From positions 21,075,801 to 21,139,800 of the forward strand of contig CM034613.1 in assembly GCA_020091685.1 (NCBI GenBank): DNA of 64,000 nt. Direction: 5' to 3'. The translations under genes and the position numbers were made by a program. The notes beneath the pieces are model-generated. The model had not been told where the DNA came from. It was given only the letters and a program-made list of their open reading frames with translations, and did not search any database. Positions 50,606 through 63,861 of this stretch are shown piece by piece (the first letter of the stretch is position 1; every line of letters begins with the position of its first letter). This DNA is from Lutjanus erythropterus. Its lineage: Eukaryota > Chordata > Actinopteri > Lutjaniformes > Lutjanidae.

Positions 50606-51354
50606 CATGGAGACTTAATCACAGGATCAAAATGCACTCTCGAGTCCAGCAAGCGAAATGATCTCACACCCCAAAGCCCAGATGGCTATTCATTTTGTTG
50701 CAGTGTGAGTGAGTTTGATTGCCTTGCTACATCCATAATGCATTGGTATTCATACTGGAGCTATCGCCACTGGGTTTCATCGCCAACTAGTCCCAGCCAC
50801 TTTTTTTTCCGCAGCAACAAACTGGTGGCTGTCCTGCCAAGCTGATTAAAATGAGGAGAATGAATGAACACATGCAGTACATCATTGATTTTACACATGA
50901 AGTCATGATCGGTATTACTCACCCTGTGAAAACAGTTGTATAATGTCCTCTGGCTCTGGAGGAAGCTTTCAGAGGTTTGAAAAAAAAACAAACACTGGTG
51001 ATGACGTAGTGATGTCATGAGGGACATCTCAGCTTGGGCTTGAGACGTGACATTTTTTAGAGAAGGCCTTCACCATAAACCTGCAATGTGGGGTTTGAAA
51101 GAAGAATTTAGAAGTCAATAATGGTTTAACTAAAGAGAAAATGAATTGAAAGTCTGAATTGTGTGTTTCCTTCACACAAATAACGATATTCCCACAAAAT
51201 GATGTATAAAATCAAAACAATTTTCACAGCAGACATATTAATAGGAAATTGTAGGGTAAAGACTGGTCTTACTAACAATACTAATCACGGTCCCATTCCA
51301 TTTAGTGTAGCAGAGTCTTTCCAGTGAGTCAATTTGTACAATTGACTCTTCCTA

Positions 51355-51453
51355 AGGACCGTACGCAGAAGTCGAACCCACAGGCCTATACAGAGGACTC
51401 AAAGTCTCATTATGTGAGGTGAACACTCCACCAACTGAGCTACCAGGCCACTG
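51355..51453 (-). repeat. tRNA-derived SINE fragment
   Basis: On the minus strand a box A (TGGTAGCTCAGTTGG) and a box B (TGGGTTCGACTTC) lie about 60 bases apart. The region between them does not fold as a normal tRNA, and the arms are not complementary enough for a functional tRNA. The GGCCTGGTAGCTCAGTTGG start is typical of fish tRNA-derived SINE heads. No A-rich tail is evident. Confidence 0.55.
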
Positions 51454-54249
51454 TTTGTTTGGTGTTTTAAAATGATAGTTCAGATTCACTGAAAGTCACA
51501 CAAACAACCAAAAATGCCACCAAAATAGGCCTTATTTGAATAACAGAAAAAATTCTGTATGTCAAAGTTCATTTCAGGTGTTTTGACCAGTTGGCCTCAG
51601 GGAAACGTGATAGTCAATCAAAAAGTTAGCTTGAATAATGAATGGTCAGATTAGTTGATGCATTTGTGTAAAATGATACGTTTATCATCATCATCGTCAT
51701 CGTCAGACTCTGAGTCTGTGACCCCAGCTCGTCAAATCAGATCTGTCAATATTTCTGCCTATCAAATGAGATCCCATTCAGGCTGTCAGCTCTTTTTCAA
51801 ACAATGGGACCCCCGGTGCACACGCAGCCTCTCCTCCACACCGCCACACTGGCCGCTCCTGATATGGCTGCATTTCCAGGATAAAAGTGATGACTGGTCA
51901 CGGGTCATGTGGGTTGCGGTGAGGTAGGAAGCGGGGTTGGTGGTGGGTAGAGAGGGAGGGGGGAGGGTTTGGAGGGGGTGATGGTACCAGTTGTTTTGAT
52001 TTGTCTGAAATCTGTGCTGTGACAAAAACAACAGAAATTTCCATCCTGGCCCTGCCCCCCACCCGGCCCACCCTCGCTTCGGCCCGGCAGCTAAATCCGA
52101 GCCTTTGTGTCCCACATAGTTGTATGGATTTGTCAGCAATGGGGCAGGGGCGGTGGGGGGTAGATAGGGTGATGATAACCAAGCAAGTTTTTCCGGTGAA
52201 GAGGGAAGGACAATTGACTGAAGCAGCGTATTGAATTAGCGCTATTAAACAAGCCATTTTTATTAATAACTAACGCCAAAAGCTGTCTGGTCCTGTAGGA
52301 GAGGAAAGCAGTGAAATTGGAGAGTCCCAAGATAAGCTTTTTCTAAGAGACTTGCTCCGGATTAGATGTTGAAAGCCTCATATTAGCAACCCCCCCGTCA
52401 CCACCGCCCCTACCACCACCACCACCACCACAAGTCTGTACAAAGAGGCTTGGACAGACCACCTGCCCCTCAGGAAAATGCGGTCAGCAAAACAAAATGG
52501 GCACAGGCACCGATGGGATGCTCAGGTAGTAAATAGTGAATCAATGAGGCTCTTAAAACGGCTGAGTAAATGTATTCCAAAAGACAAATGGTCTGCCTCC
52601 GAGTTATAACACAAAGGCAAGATTGTCCAGAGTGGGAGAGACCATTTCGGGTCAAAACCGAGGGGGTGGGGTGGGTGCGATGGGAATATTCATTTTAGCA
52701 GAAGTAGCTCTAAAGAGATTAACTAATTAATAATCCACGGGCAGGTCTGATCACTAAGTGCTGGAGCTGATTAGATACGAGGACAGTGTGAAAGTGAGAC
52801 CCTGCTTTTACAGGTGGTCCATGAAAACATACAGTGAAGCCAGGATTTTAGAAATACTGAGGTAACAGATCCAGAACCATTTCAAAGAGAACTTCTCGTT
52901 ATGTTTGCATGTTCAAATCAGTTAACTGTTCTATTGTATTTTTTGTGACGTAACACTGTATTTTATTAACCCAAAACAGCTGGATTCCTCAGTTTTTCTT
53001 TTGATGATGTTCTCTCTACTTTTCAGGAATAAATTCTGGTGGCAAAATTAGTCAAATTTGTTGTATTTATTCATTTGTTTTTGTTTTTCTTGGCCTAAAA
53101 ATTGGCAAATTTCAAGAAATTGTTCCATCTAACAACAAGACTAAATCTATAGCCATGCTACCAACTCTGTGAGGCTGCACAGAGGTGCTATTTTGGGGTA
53201 TTTCAGAAACTTGTTACCTGACTATATTTGACTATATATTTTTCAAGGTGAAGAACCAGTCATCACTTCCCAGAGCAGCATGATGGACCCAACTTCAAAC
53301 TGTCGTAGGGAGAAGGTGTTAGTGTATTTTTGACAGGATAATAAGTACAACTTGGTTACTTTCATGCCTTTTATATCATTGATGCACACAAAGTTCTGCA
53401 GAAACTACAGGGTAAAACACTCATCAGCATTTTACATTTGACTCAATAGATTTCTTTGCAGGGGTCATAAGCTCAGCTGTTGTAAAAATCAAGTCAATCT
53501 TTGCATTTTGAGACCTGACAGCATTTAACCATTCTAGGACAAGACAAAATAAGGACAAAGAAGACAAAACAGTTGTATTGATTGCTTCATTGGTGATGGT
53601 GATGTCATGTGAAGGTTCCAAGGTTCAAGCAAACAACAACAACAAGCCGACACTGGAGCATATTTCCTTTGGTTGTTATCTGCCATCGAGATGTCTGATG
53701 TGACGGAGGACAGCATTGATACAGGATGTGTGCTGCATTATAAGGTTAATCCTTGTGTCAACAGGCCCACAGATGGGCTGACCTGCTGGGCTGCAGGGAT
53801 GAGGTTTTGGAGGCGGGGGAGAAGAGGAGAAGAAGTTGAAAGTCGCTGCTGTCTGTCTGGTTGCGACAAGCAGGAGGAAGGAATTGAGCGAGCTCGGGCA
53901 AAAACCAGACAACTGTGGAAAAAAAAAAAAGGAAAAAAAAAAAGTCAAAAAATGTTTCATGCTCTGATGTCATTAGGAAGGCGAAAGCAGAGCTGTAATC
54001 CTATTTTAATCGCAGTGGATTTATTAAACAGGAGCAGCAGGTTTAAATCTCAGCAGATTACACAGAAGGCCCAAGGAGATGTGGGGAGGGGGGTCGGAGA
54101 GGGTTGCGTAATCAAGTGCACTTAAGGTGATATGGTCCATCTTTGACTAGGCAGGACTAATTGAGAGGGAGGGGCCACGGGCGTCAGGGGGCACATCGAA
54201 AATACGAGTAAAGTCAGACGGTTTTGCGGTAAATAAACTTTAAAAAAAG

Positions 54250-54530
54250 ATCTACCCATCAAGATTGTATTGATATTCCGTTGGATTAAGATCCAAATTA
54301 AATATTCTATTGAGATGTCTTTTAGAATAATTACTTCTGACAAGATTAAGTCAGGCTGCCTGCAGATGTTACTAATTATTTGGACGTCTGCGTGTGCGCC
54401 TTGGAGTCGGCGCAAATCTCCTTGGCACCCTTTGTAAAAGACCTCGATTCGCGTGAAAGAACGGGTTAATCCAAGGTCGCGTCACATCTGGACTTAATCA
54501 AATCAATCCCGTAACACATCATGTAGAACA
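54250..54530. promoter_or_regulatory. Candidate conserved regulatory island with TAATCC sites
   Basis: A repeat-free segment of mixed composition about 6.5 kb upstream of the slc24a2 start. It contains GGATTA at 54283-54288, TAATCC at 54467-54472, and further TTAAT/AATTA cores. TAATCC is the K50 homeodomain (OTX/CRX) consensus. Regulatory function is inference only. Confidence 0.25.
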
Positions 54531-57393
54531 GGCCTGGACCTGCAGAGGCCACCAGTAATAAAAAAGTTTCCAATCAGAAAACAGTGACAGTGTATGTTGG
54601 ACAGAGTTGAGGGGGGGTCCTTTTAAAAATGTACTCTGATACAATTACTAATTACCTGTTGAAAAATGTATCATAATATTAAATTAATATAACCTGATGA
54701 CTTTCCTTTACTTTTGGATTACAGTAATACCAAATATGGTGAAATTGTAATGTTTTATGTTTGTTTCCAAGTTTACTCACCGTTTGTTTTACACACAAAC
54801 ACGTTTAGATTAATAGCATGCAATTATGCGCATTAAATGTACACTGCTAAGTGTGCTATTGACACTTCACACTCAAACCTAAAGTAAAATGCTTTAAACA
54901 TATAGAAAGAGGTGAAGTCAAACCCCTTCCGCTGTGCCAAATGGGAAAAAATAAGAATGGTAGTCAGTCGAACTGTGCCACAAATTTCACGTGTTTTAAA
55001 ACATATTTTTACAAGTCTCTCACATGTACTGCAGCCCAGTTGGTCTCCCACAAAGAGTTTATTCATGCGTTTTAAGACCAAAAAGGATCACAGTGTCTGC
55101 GGGTAAACGACATCATTCACCCGGAGCTGACGTTAGCTGCTGGCCTGCTACACGGTGTGGCTAACATTAGCAGTGCTAGCAGCAGCAGTGTAATCTACAA
55201 GCGGGTTAACATCCGTGTCTGTGCTCACTGAGGTCATGCATTGCTCCAGTCAAGGGTTAGTCTGACTTTGCAGATAACAACATTCAGAGTTGGATGGACC
55301 ATCGGGGCATTCATGCTGGGCAAGAGGGGCTGCCGTCTGACGGAGCCACAGCCCCAACTAGTGGTGGGTGGCTGCATAACACTTTAGAAGCAACAGGCAA
55401 CTGGCATTGTACATTAGTAAAATACTGATAAATAGTTAACCGACTAGTAATTCTGGTACCTGGCTAGTGAGCGTGGTGACGTTTAATCGTATAGTCGAAA
55501 TTCTGCTCCTAGGGGTCTCTTTCGCATTAAAACAATAAAAAAGACAAACTTGAAGTAGTGAGGGACCATGAGAGTTATTGTCTTCATTATTAAACAACTA
55601 TTGCTCATGGAAATCTATCTGAGGTGACTCAGTTTTATTCATGCTACGCTGAGTCATGTTCACCGACTCTCTGATGTTTGCGATGTGTCCCCTGTTTTCC
55701 CAGAAGTTACTAGCAGCTAGCAGGAAACGCACCATTACCATGAATAAATTACAGATTTCTCTGGGTTTGACCATTGTTGGGATAATGTAACATTTCAGAA
55801 AATGTAGGTACACAACTGAAGAAAATATATAACATAGGTCCACCATTTTTAGACAATTTAATGAGCAACTGTTACATATGATAGCTTTAAATATTATAAT
55901 TTATTACTTTAATTGTAGAGCAACATTCCCCATGTGTATTGATTAATCTCCAAAAAAGCAGTGCAAGTGAACTTGTCACTGTCAGAAACCAAATCCAGTC
56001 CAGAGGGAATTCTGACTAACTTAAGCATAAAACCAGACAGTTAGTCATGCCCTTAAAACGGATGCACACTGTACGGAGCCTTGTGTTGTCACTGAACTTT
56101 GTCTTTGCCAAATGCTTCATCTAACAGGATGCCAAGCTCACCATCTGTTGGCTGAGCTTGGCAAATGACACAGCACCTCTTTGATAGGGAGCCATTTTGA
56201 GCTATTTCTCTCAGTTTTAGTGCTTGGATATTGGTTGTCATTGGAGTGCATGGCATGTACTTTTTGCTTTGCTAAGAAATGCTGAATGCACTGAGGGACT
56301 TAATAGAGATTTTTAGCAGGCTTGGATTTTTAAAGGCTTAAACCTTTTTTTCTATTGGTATCTGGTTGTGACCCTTTTAAAATTCCAGTGTATGGGATTT
56401 ACAATGATTTATGGGCAGAATATGGTAGAAATGGAATATAATATTCAAGATTACATTCAAAAAAGTGAAAGTGAAAATCCTCGTTATTGTCAATTCTGCA
56501 ATATGTACAGGACATATAGAGTATCAAAATGCCATTTCACTCAGATCCTGTGTTGCAAGTACTCAAACAACGACAACTGTTAAACATAGTAGGACAGAAA
56601 CATAATACTAAAAAAAAAGAAACTACTAAAAAGTATGAAATATTTGCAAGTTAAGGAAGGGTCAGATAGGACAATAACAAGACACGGATTAAAAAAAAAC
56701 TGTAGATCCTCCAGAGGGTTTGGATCCTTTTCGGAGGCTGCCATGTTGCACTGCAATATTTCTACAGTAGCCCAGAAGGGACAAACCAAATATGGCTTTT
56801 CGCATTTTGCATTTCACAGCCAGTGTAGGTTCTACAGGTGAAGTGTTTTCTCACCACTTTAGGTCTTTAGGATGACCTGGCATGAACCTGGCATTTTGTG
56901 ACAAAAATCTGTTGATTTTGCGCCCTTTTACCTTTTTGTGTTGTGAAACACTACCGCTTTTGTCCAGAGGGGCCTCTAAAATCACCGTTATGAGAGACAC
57001 TGGTTTTGAATTTTTCAAATGTATTTTTTTTTTGTTGTTGTTGTTGTTGCTTTGAGCACCACAGGACTTCAACTTTATGTCTCTTGTATAGTTAAATAAA
57101 AAGAGAGGAAAGTGAAAAAAAATAAATTAATTAAAGCCATCGCATAAGGATTAGAATATAATGATGATCAAAATTACTTGCATAAGAAAGACATAAAAGT
57201 TAAGTAAAAGGGTTTAGCCTCCATTTGTCACCTCTAACATTAAACTCTCCTGCAAAGTTCAGTTTAGTTTTTCCCCCTCAGAGTAAATCATCTTCCCAGC
57301 AAAGTTAATTATAGATCTCTGGCCGGGTTTCAGTTGTTTTAACAACTCACACAAGTCCCAGATGGCCACAAATACATCAGAAAGAATCAGGTT

Positions 57394-57553
57394 GGGGCGT
57401 CCGGTAGCTCAGTTCACAGCCTTGTGTACCGAGGCCGTCGGTCCTCAGCAGTGGCCGTGGGTTTGATTCCAGCTTGTGGCTCTAATCTCCCCATTTCCTG
57501 TCCTCACTTCAGCGATCCTATCATCTAAAGGCATAAAAGCCCTCCCAAAACAA
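57394..57553 (+). repeat. tRNA-derived SINE
   Basis: A GGGGCGTCCGGTAGCTCAG head with box A at 57405-57414 (TAGCTCAGTT) and box B at 57460-57470 (GGTTTGATTCC). A tRNA-unrelated body (CCATTTCCTGTCCTCACTTC) follows, and then a tail reading AAAGGCATAAAAGCCCTCCC and an A-rich end. The order matches a widespread fish tRNA-SINE family as I remember it. Confidence 0.75.
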
Positions 57554-57950
57554 AACGCAAATTACAAATACTTGTTCATCAGATGCATTTGAGCAATGAG
57601 CCTGTTACAAGATAGAGTCAAAGGAACTTTGAAGAATCTGCTGTTTCCAGAATTATGTTTACAATACAAGAGTATTAGAATAGACATTTTCATAAATGTT
57701 GTGACTGTAAACTTTGATATTTGCAGCACAGTTCAAAGGACAGTGCTGTCCAGAATGTCATCCTGTAAACTGTCAGGCAACTACAAGCAGTATAGCACTG
57801 CTGCCACCTACTGGACAATCTGTGCATTGTTTTATACTGAAAATAAAATGTGCAACTTTTGGTGTACAGTCACTTACATTGCTCCTCTGATGTTTAAACA
57901 AGACATCGGTTCTCGATAGGTCTTTTCATGTAAGAGACTGGTAGATTAGG

Positions 57951-57999
57951 TTATCTATGATAATTTGGTTTAATCCATTGTTTATTGTGTTTATTGCTT
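57951..57999. repeat. 50-base direct repeat, copy 1
   Basis: It starts TTATCTATGATAATTTGGTT and ends ATTGTGTTTATTGCTT. It is nearly identical to 58557-58606, differing by one length change and a base or two. Neither lies in a recognised element. Confidence 0.8.
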
Positions 58000-58556
58000 G
58001 TGTTTATTTGACTCGTTAAGCAGGAAAAACGCAGGTGTAATTAGTCATATTACTTAGAGCTCTGGGTGTGCCACTAAACCATGTAAGCAGGCAAGCGAGT
58101 ACAATAACAGAGCTTGAAAATGTACGTAAATGGTTGCCGTTGTTACATCGTTGGTTACACCTGTGCTTCTCCTGCTGGGACACGTCACAGTTTACTGTGA
58201 AAAGGCCTGTAGGTTTGAATTAAATTTCTGAACACAGTCTCTCAGCCAACAGTGTTTCTTTGAGCATTCCTGGGTGGATGGTGTTGTTCATATTTTTTCC
58301 CAAGTTACATTTATCATTGCTTAAACTGTCGCATATAAGATGACAACTTACCAGTCAATGGTATTATATAAATCAGATATGGTGAACTTTTCGTGTTGGG
58401 TTTAAAGATCTGCTCATCAGAATAAAACAGGGGTTAAGAGTCATACAAGATGTCTAACTTTCAGATTAATTGATCTGATAAAAGTGTTCCATCTTTACTG
58501 CAGAGTTACATTTGGACAGAAGAGGTAAAATCATCCCGAAGTGACATTTCCTCTGA

Positions 58557-58606
58557 TTATCTATGATAATTTGGTTTTATTCCATTGTTTATTGTGTTTA
58601 TTGCTT
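58557..58606. repeat. 50-base direct repeat, copy 2
   Basis: Direct-orientation partner of 57951-57999, about 560 bases away. Confidence 0.8.
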
Positions 58607-59145
58607 TTAAAAAATATGATTCACAACATATTTGTTGTTTACTTTGTTGCAATCCAATTACTACTATAGCTCATGTCAGCATTACTTTTGGTATGTTAGT
58701 AGAAGACATAAAATTGGACCTAATATTCAATGTTTTGCTCATTTTAGCCATTTTTTTTAATCATAAGGCTAACTTCATAAAGATCTTTATGCATGATTAG
58801 AAAATGAATTCACAGAGGAAGTGCCTTAATCTGTATTTTTCCTTTTAATTTCTTTAAAGTAAATTTATGATTTAATCACTTTGTGAATTACTCTAATGTA
58901 GTGACTGGTCTTTATACATTACATTATATACATTAAATTGTATAATATATCGTTTTTATAATTGCCTTACATTGTTAATTTGAAGTTTACAATAAAGAAA
59001 AAAACTTTTTAAATTCAAAATAAAACGAGCTATTGATATTTTAAATTTATTATCAATAGTTCCTATTTAACACAGCTCATTATTACACATTCTTTAATTT
59101 ATTTTATACTTATCCAGTATACTGTATGTGTAATAAAACCAAACA

Positions 59146-59159
59146 CCACCAGGGGGCAG
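59146..59159 (+). promoter_or_regulatory. CTCF-type binding motif
   Basis: CCACCAGGGGGCAG fits the vertebrate CTCF core consensus at every position. It lies about 70 bases upstream of the likely rpl34 start, in the gap between rpl34 and slc24a2, and could act as an insulator or promoter anchor. Binding is inferred from the motif. Confidence 0.65.
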
Positions 59160-59226
59160 AGTGACGGTTTTTAAAAAAAAAAAGCCGGCATGGAGGAACT
59201 TTAACCCTGTTGCACCCGCCTCGCTC

Positions 59227-59254
59227 CTTCCTCTTCCGGTTACGGCGACAGCAG
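59227..59254 (+). other. rpl34: rpl34 exon 1 (non-coding, 5' TOP)
   Basis: A pyrimidine run CTTCCTCTTCCGG is followed by TTACGGCGACAGCAG and a donor (CAG|GTATGG). Ribosomal protein mRNAs start at a C within such a terminal oligopyrimidine tract, which couples their translation to mTOR/LARP1 signalling (known of the family). The exact start base is uncertain within about 59226-59231. There is no ATG. Confidence 0.75.
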
Positions 59255-60047
<793 letters not shown>

Positions 60048-60107
60048 TGAAGTGTGCAGGACCCACATGGAGCTGGTCTGATTTAAACAGAGGTGGCAAA
60101 GAATCTT

Positions 60108-60453
60108 CAATTCGCAGAAGCTGCAATTTTTTGATGGAGATTTGTTGAAACAGTATTATGAAGTACTGTAATGTTGTCTTGTTCTCCAGATGTTGAAATG
60201 GTTGAACTCATTGATTTCAGCTTCTCAAATGTTAATTTTTTTGGTGTCTTTACTTCTCTGTGGCAGTAAATTGCATAGTTTTGGGTCATGAGTAAAACAA
60301 GACATTTGAGAACAGCATCTTTAGCTGTGAGAAACACAGATCTACATTTTCCACCACTTTTTGACATTTTAAAACAAACAACTATTAATCGATTAATCTA
60401 GAAAACAATCGTTTGATAAATTGACTATCAAAATAATCATTGGCTGCAGCCCC
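60108..60453. mobile_element. Short DNA-transposon relic, inverted copy of the 44071 family
   Basis: On the minus strand it begins GGGGCTGCAGCCAATGATTA, followed by TAGATTAATCGATTAATAGT, GTCAAAAAGTGGTGGAAAAT, and ends AAAAAATTGCAGCTTCTGC. The same order of blocks appears at 44071-44378. The full copy in the intron explains the minus-strand frame found here, which is not a gene. Confidence 0.65.
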
Positions 60454-60839
60454 TTGCACAACATACCGTTATGAAGCATCATGGTTCTTCAGAGATGCTC
60501 TGGAAAATCATATGCTACAGTTGGAAGGGAACATGCTTATTTGGGTTAGACTCATTGTTATTTCACTTTAAATGAAATGCAAATACTACATTCTCCCCTG
60601 AAATTGACCCATATGCAATGTTCTTTTTATGGCCTATCAGCCAGCTGTCAATCTGTGTGAGGAAGTTTAGCTTCCCCTCGTTTTTCTGAATAAGTCTTGG
60701 GGGATGGATGAACCTGTTGTAGCCTTTGCATCAGTTGCTGCAACAGTATGAACACGACTCTCACAACTTGCTGTCTAGAAAAATGCAGACTTTAACCTGT
60801 CAACATAATATGGCGACAACTGATGCTTAAAGTCAAGAG

Positions 60840-61313
60840 CAGGGCTGGGTGATACGGCTTAAACAAAATCTCCATGATTAGGCTGTGCCATGCTATACAA
60901 TACATCTTGATAGTACACATTTAGTTTTAAATAGCATACTATAAATTCTCAAACAGAAATGATCTTATAGAATATGAGGCATTGCAATAGATGAAAACTA
61001 CCGAACAGTAGTAGTTTGGTGTTATGGACAAAATAAAATGAAGTACCTTTCAGTGTTGTAGGAATGACTATTGGTGCTTTCACAAACTATTAATGCAATG
61101 AGATTTTTGATAAATCAGCAATGTGGATATAGTGACTAGGTGGGTAAATGTGAATAATAACAGTCTGACATGTTCAGAAAATCACACCATTTACTGTATA
61201 CAGCCTTTAAAACCAGGAAAAATCAACACTTAATGCAACAGCACAATATAATATCCAAAATCTGAGACGTTATCTAGTGTTGTATCATGATATCGATATG
61301 TTGCCCAGCTCTG
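60840..61313. mobile_element. hAT-like MITE with CAGGGCTGGG inverted ends
   Basis: It begins CAGGGCTGGGTGATACGG and ends CGATATGTTGCCCAGCTCTG. The flanking 8-mers GTCAAGAG (60832-60839) and CTCAAAAG (61314-61321) match at six of eight positions, consistent with an eroded hAT 8-bp duplication. Length is 474 bases with no coding capacity. Confidence 0.65.
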
Positions 61314-62679
61314 CTCAAAAGCACATCAGATTGTATCAGAGTTGCTACTTCATGTGGTATCATACATTAAAACTTGTGAACCCGTCTGAGGTTTGAACTT
61401 GAGTGCTTCACTGACACAAGCTGCCACAGATACAGAATCATTTTACCTGATGCTGTGCATTGCTTCTCTTGCTTTATGTCCTTGCTGTAAACGTCAGGAG
61501 TATTATAAGTGTGTAGCCACTGATGGATATTTTCCTCAACTCCAAGTCAAAAAGTGTTTTATATGACATGTCACTTGTGACAGATGAATAAGGACGTCTG
61601 CTTTTTTTGTCTTTGGGTTGTGCTGCTGTGGTACTTAAAGCAGGCCAAGTGCTCTGATCACACAACTTAATATTCTGAAGTGTTGACATTTGTTGGTACT
61701 TTTCATTTGAGAAACTGATAGTTAGTAGCACATGCTGTTGTTGGAAACAATAATTAAGTTGTTAGGACTGGAGTTTTCTGAAAATTTCATTTATACTGCT
61801 GAACATGCACTTAGCGAGTTAAAATTTTGGTAAATAATTTTGAAATTCATCTAGAATGCAAAAATTGTAATGCAGTAATTGCATTTAGGTATGGCATGTT
61901 GAGATCCAGCTGACTTAGTAATAAACAGAATAAGGGATGAAACAATCCGGTTTTTTGTGATGACTTCAGTGTGTGTCTCAGTGCTTTTTGAACATTTTAA
62001 CAATACCAAGATAATACTGAAAATCATAACTTCAGTCACTGTTTTAAATTTTAATATGTTGAATCTTGAACTGTTGAACTGTTCAGATTAGTAGAGAACT
62101 GCTGGTTGGTGCAATAGTGAACTACTGTCTTGTGTTAAAATGTACATACACCTCGTAGGACTTGTGTACAGGTCTTTCCTTTTATTGCCATGTCAGAACT
62201 TGGGAAGGATGACAGGATCAGGTCCATTCTCAAGTCCTAAATTACAAATAATTTACACCTGAAAACAGAAGTGTGTACACCAAAGCAAGGCATATTGTCT
62301 TGATCAAAAATGAGACATGGCGGTATGAATAGTATATGACATATTTGCACACTGAACTCATAGAAATTCTACAGGTGTGGTGTGTTCAACCATGTTGGTA
62401 TTAATCTGGTGCACATATTAAACTCATCTCTGCTGGAGTGGCAGAAATATTTTTGATTGTTACAGAAGAGGTTGTTCAAATCTTCATCTCTCAGGATGCC
62501 TTTAATTTTGTTTCTCTAGTCATTGTTGTTGAGTAGCCTGCAGCTCAGTGTTTAGTTCAGTTGTTTTTAATCATGCGGACTGTCTGATTGGATTAGGATA
62601 ACTTTCCCCAGGGTTATGGCAGTGTTGATTCTTCATGTTTCCTGTTGTGGTCTCATAGTGGTTCTGTTTTGTCTTGTAG

Positions 62680-63087
<408 letters not shown>

Positions 63088-63108
63088 AATGTGTATTTGT
63101 AATGCCAC

Positions 63109-63114
63109 AATAAA
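63109..63114 (+). terminator. rpl34: rpl34 polyadenylation signal AATAAA
   Basis: A canonical AATAAA 22 bases after the stop codon, giving a very short 3' UTR typical of ribosomal protein genes. Cleavage is expected around 63125-63135. Confidence 0.85.
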
Positions 63115-63135
63115 AAATGACAAACAAATCTATTT

Positions 63136-63612
63136 CCTATTGTGATTTGTAATGTTTGATGTATTTAATTGAAAAGGGAGGAAATTTGTGTAATGGGATT
63201 TGTGATCTTTGAAACCCTGAATTGCAACACGTTGCTTCTGGTTCTGTTAATATTTCAAGGGAAAACATGTTAATGAGGCCTGATTCTTTAAAAGAAAAAA
63301 CGAATTAAATGGACATTTGTTGTGAAATTGGAATATAACCCTTAAAGATGCAGTTCCATTCCCAGGTGGTCAAATACCAAGGCTTTGGGTTGATGCTACA
63401 GTCTCCCAACACCATACAATTGTGGTTCCCTGTAAAAACTCTAATCTGAATAAATCTGTAAGATGTTTTTTTCTTGTCATCGTTATAGTGAAGTAGACGA
63501 CCATGATTAAGTGGCTGAAAACCAGAAGCATTCTACATTAAGTTTGGTAAATGGAATATGTATGTATTTTAACAATTACACATTGGATCAAATGAGTCAC
63601 ATTTATCGCTAA
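63136..63612. other. Intergenic gap downstream of rpl34
   Basis: AT-rich single-copy-looking sequence. I see no repeat, RNA gene or coding frame. Confidence 0.6.
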
Positions 63613-63756
63613 ATGGGAACTAGCGACGATAGCATGGCGGCTGTACCTGGAGGAGCAGAACGGACTGGTCCAGTCGTCTTTAGAGGGGAACTACAGAAAG
63701 AACGCAAAGACCTCGTGAGAGAACGTATTTTAACCCGAACCGTGATCTTTCCCTGA
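63613..63756 (+). CDS. Possible first coding exon of an unidentified gene
   Basis: A frame starting MGTSDDSMAAVPGG, immediately after an in-frame stop, with a second ATG at 63634 in a better context (AGCATGGCGG). It runs 47 codons to TGA, ending RTVIFP. A possible donor (CTC|GTGAGA at about 63714) would cut it after ...QKERKDL. The GC-rich N-terminal 'MAAVPGG' is typical of vertebrate first exons. I do not recognise the protein. The region could instead be a promoter for a gene on either strand, or chance. Confidence 0.25.
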   Translation: MGTSDDSMAAVPGGAERTGPVVFRGELQKERKDLVRERILTRTVIFP

Positions 63757-63861
63757 CCAAAACCTAAGTATTTATGTCCCTAAACACACCCAGATTTTAA
63801 CCGCAGCGAATTCACGTTTTAAAACAATTAATTTACACAATGAAGAAATAGCGCGTAGAAA

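Larger units (their letters stand above)
47723..59226. other. Intergenic region between slc24a2 and rpl34
   Basis: About 11.5 kb between two divergently oriented genes. It contains a poly-T/(GAT)n tract beside the slc24a2 promoter, a nested inverted-repeat element at 48365-49230, an AAGCTAAGCTAA-family element at 49812-50605, SINEs at 51355-51453 and 57394-57553, and two near-identical 50-base direct repeats at 57951 and 58557. Repeat-poor stretches at about 52200-52800 and 54250-54530 carry TAATCC-type sites. The longest frame (53673-54125) is low-complexity and Lys/Arg-rich and has no recognisable domain. Confidence 0.6.

Noticed and set aside
51355-51453. A tRNA gene on the minus strand
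   Set aside because: Box A and box B are present, but the spacing and arm complementarity do not give a cloverleaf. Better explained as a SINE head.
53673-54125. 150-codon plus-strand frame
   Set aside because: It is driven by A/G-rich low-complexity sequence (a Lys/Gly/Arg tract), with no recognisable domain and no supporting signals.
54178-54197. A second CTCF-like AGGGGGCAC
   Set aside because: The 3' half matches, but the preceding CCASY positions do not. Too weak to annotate.
57785-57830. CTCF-like CCACCTACTGG
   Set aside because: It only partly fits the consensus (lacks the GGGGGC core).
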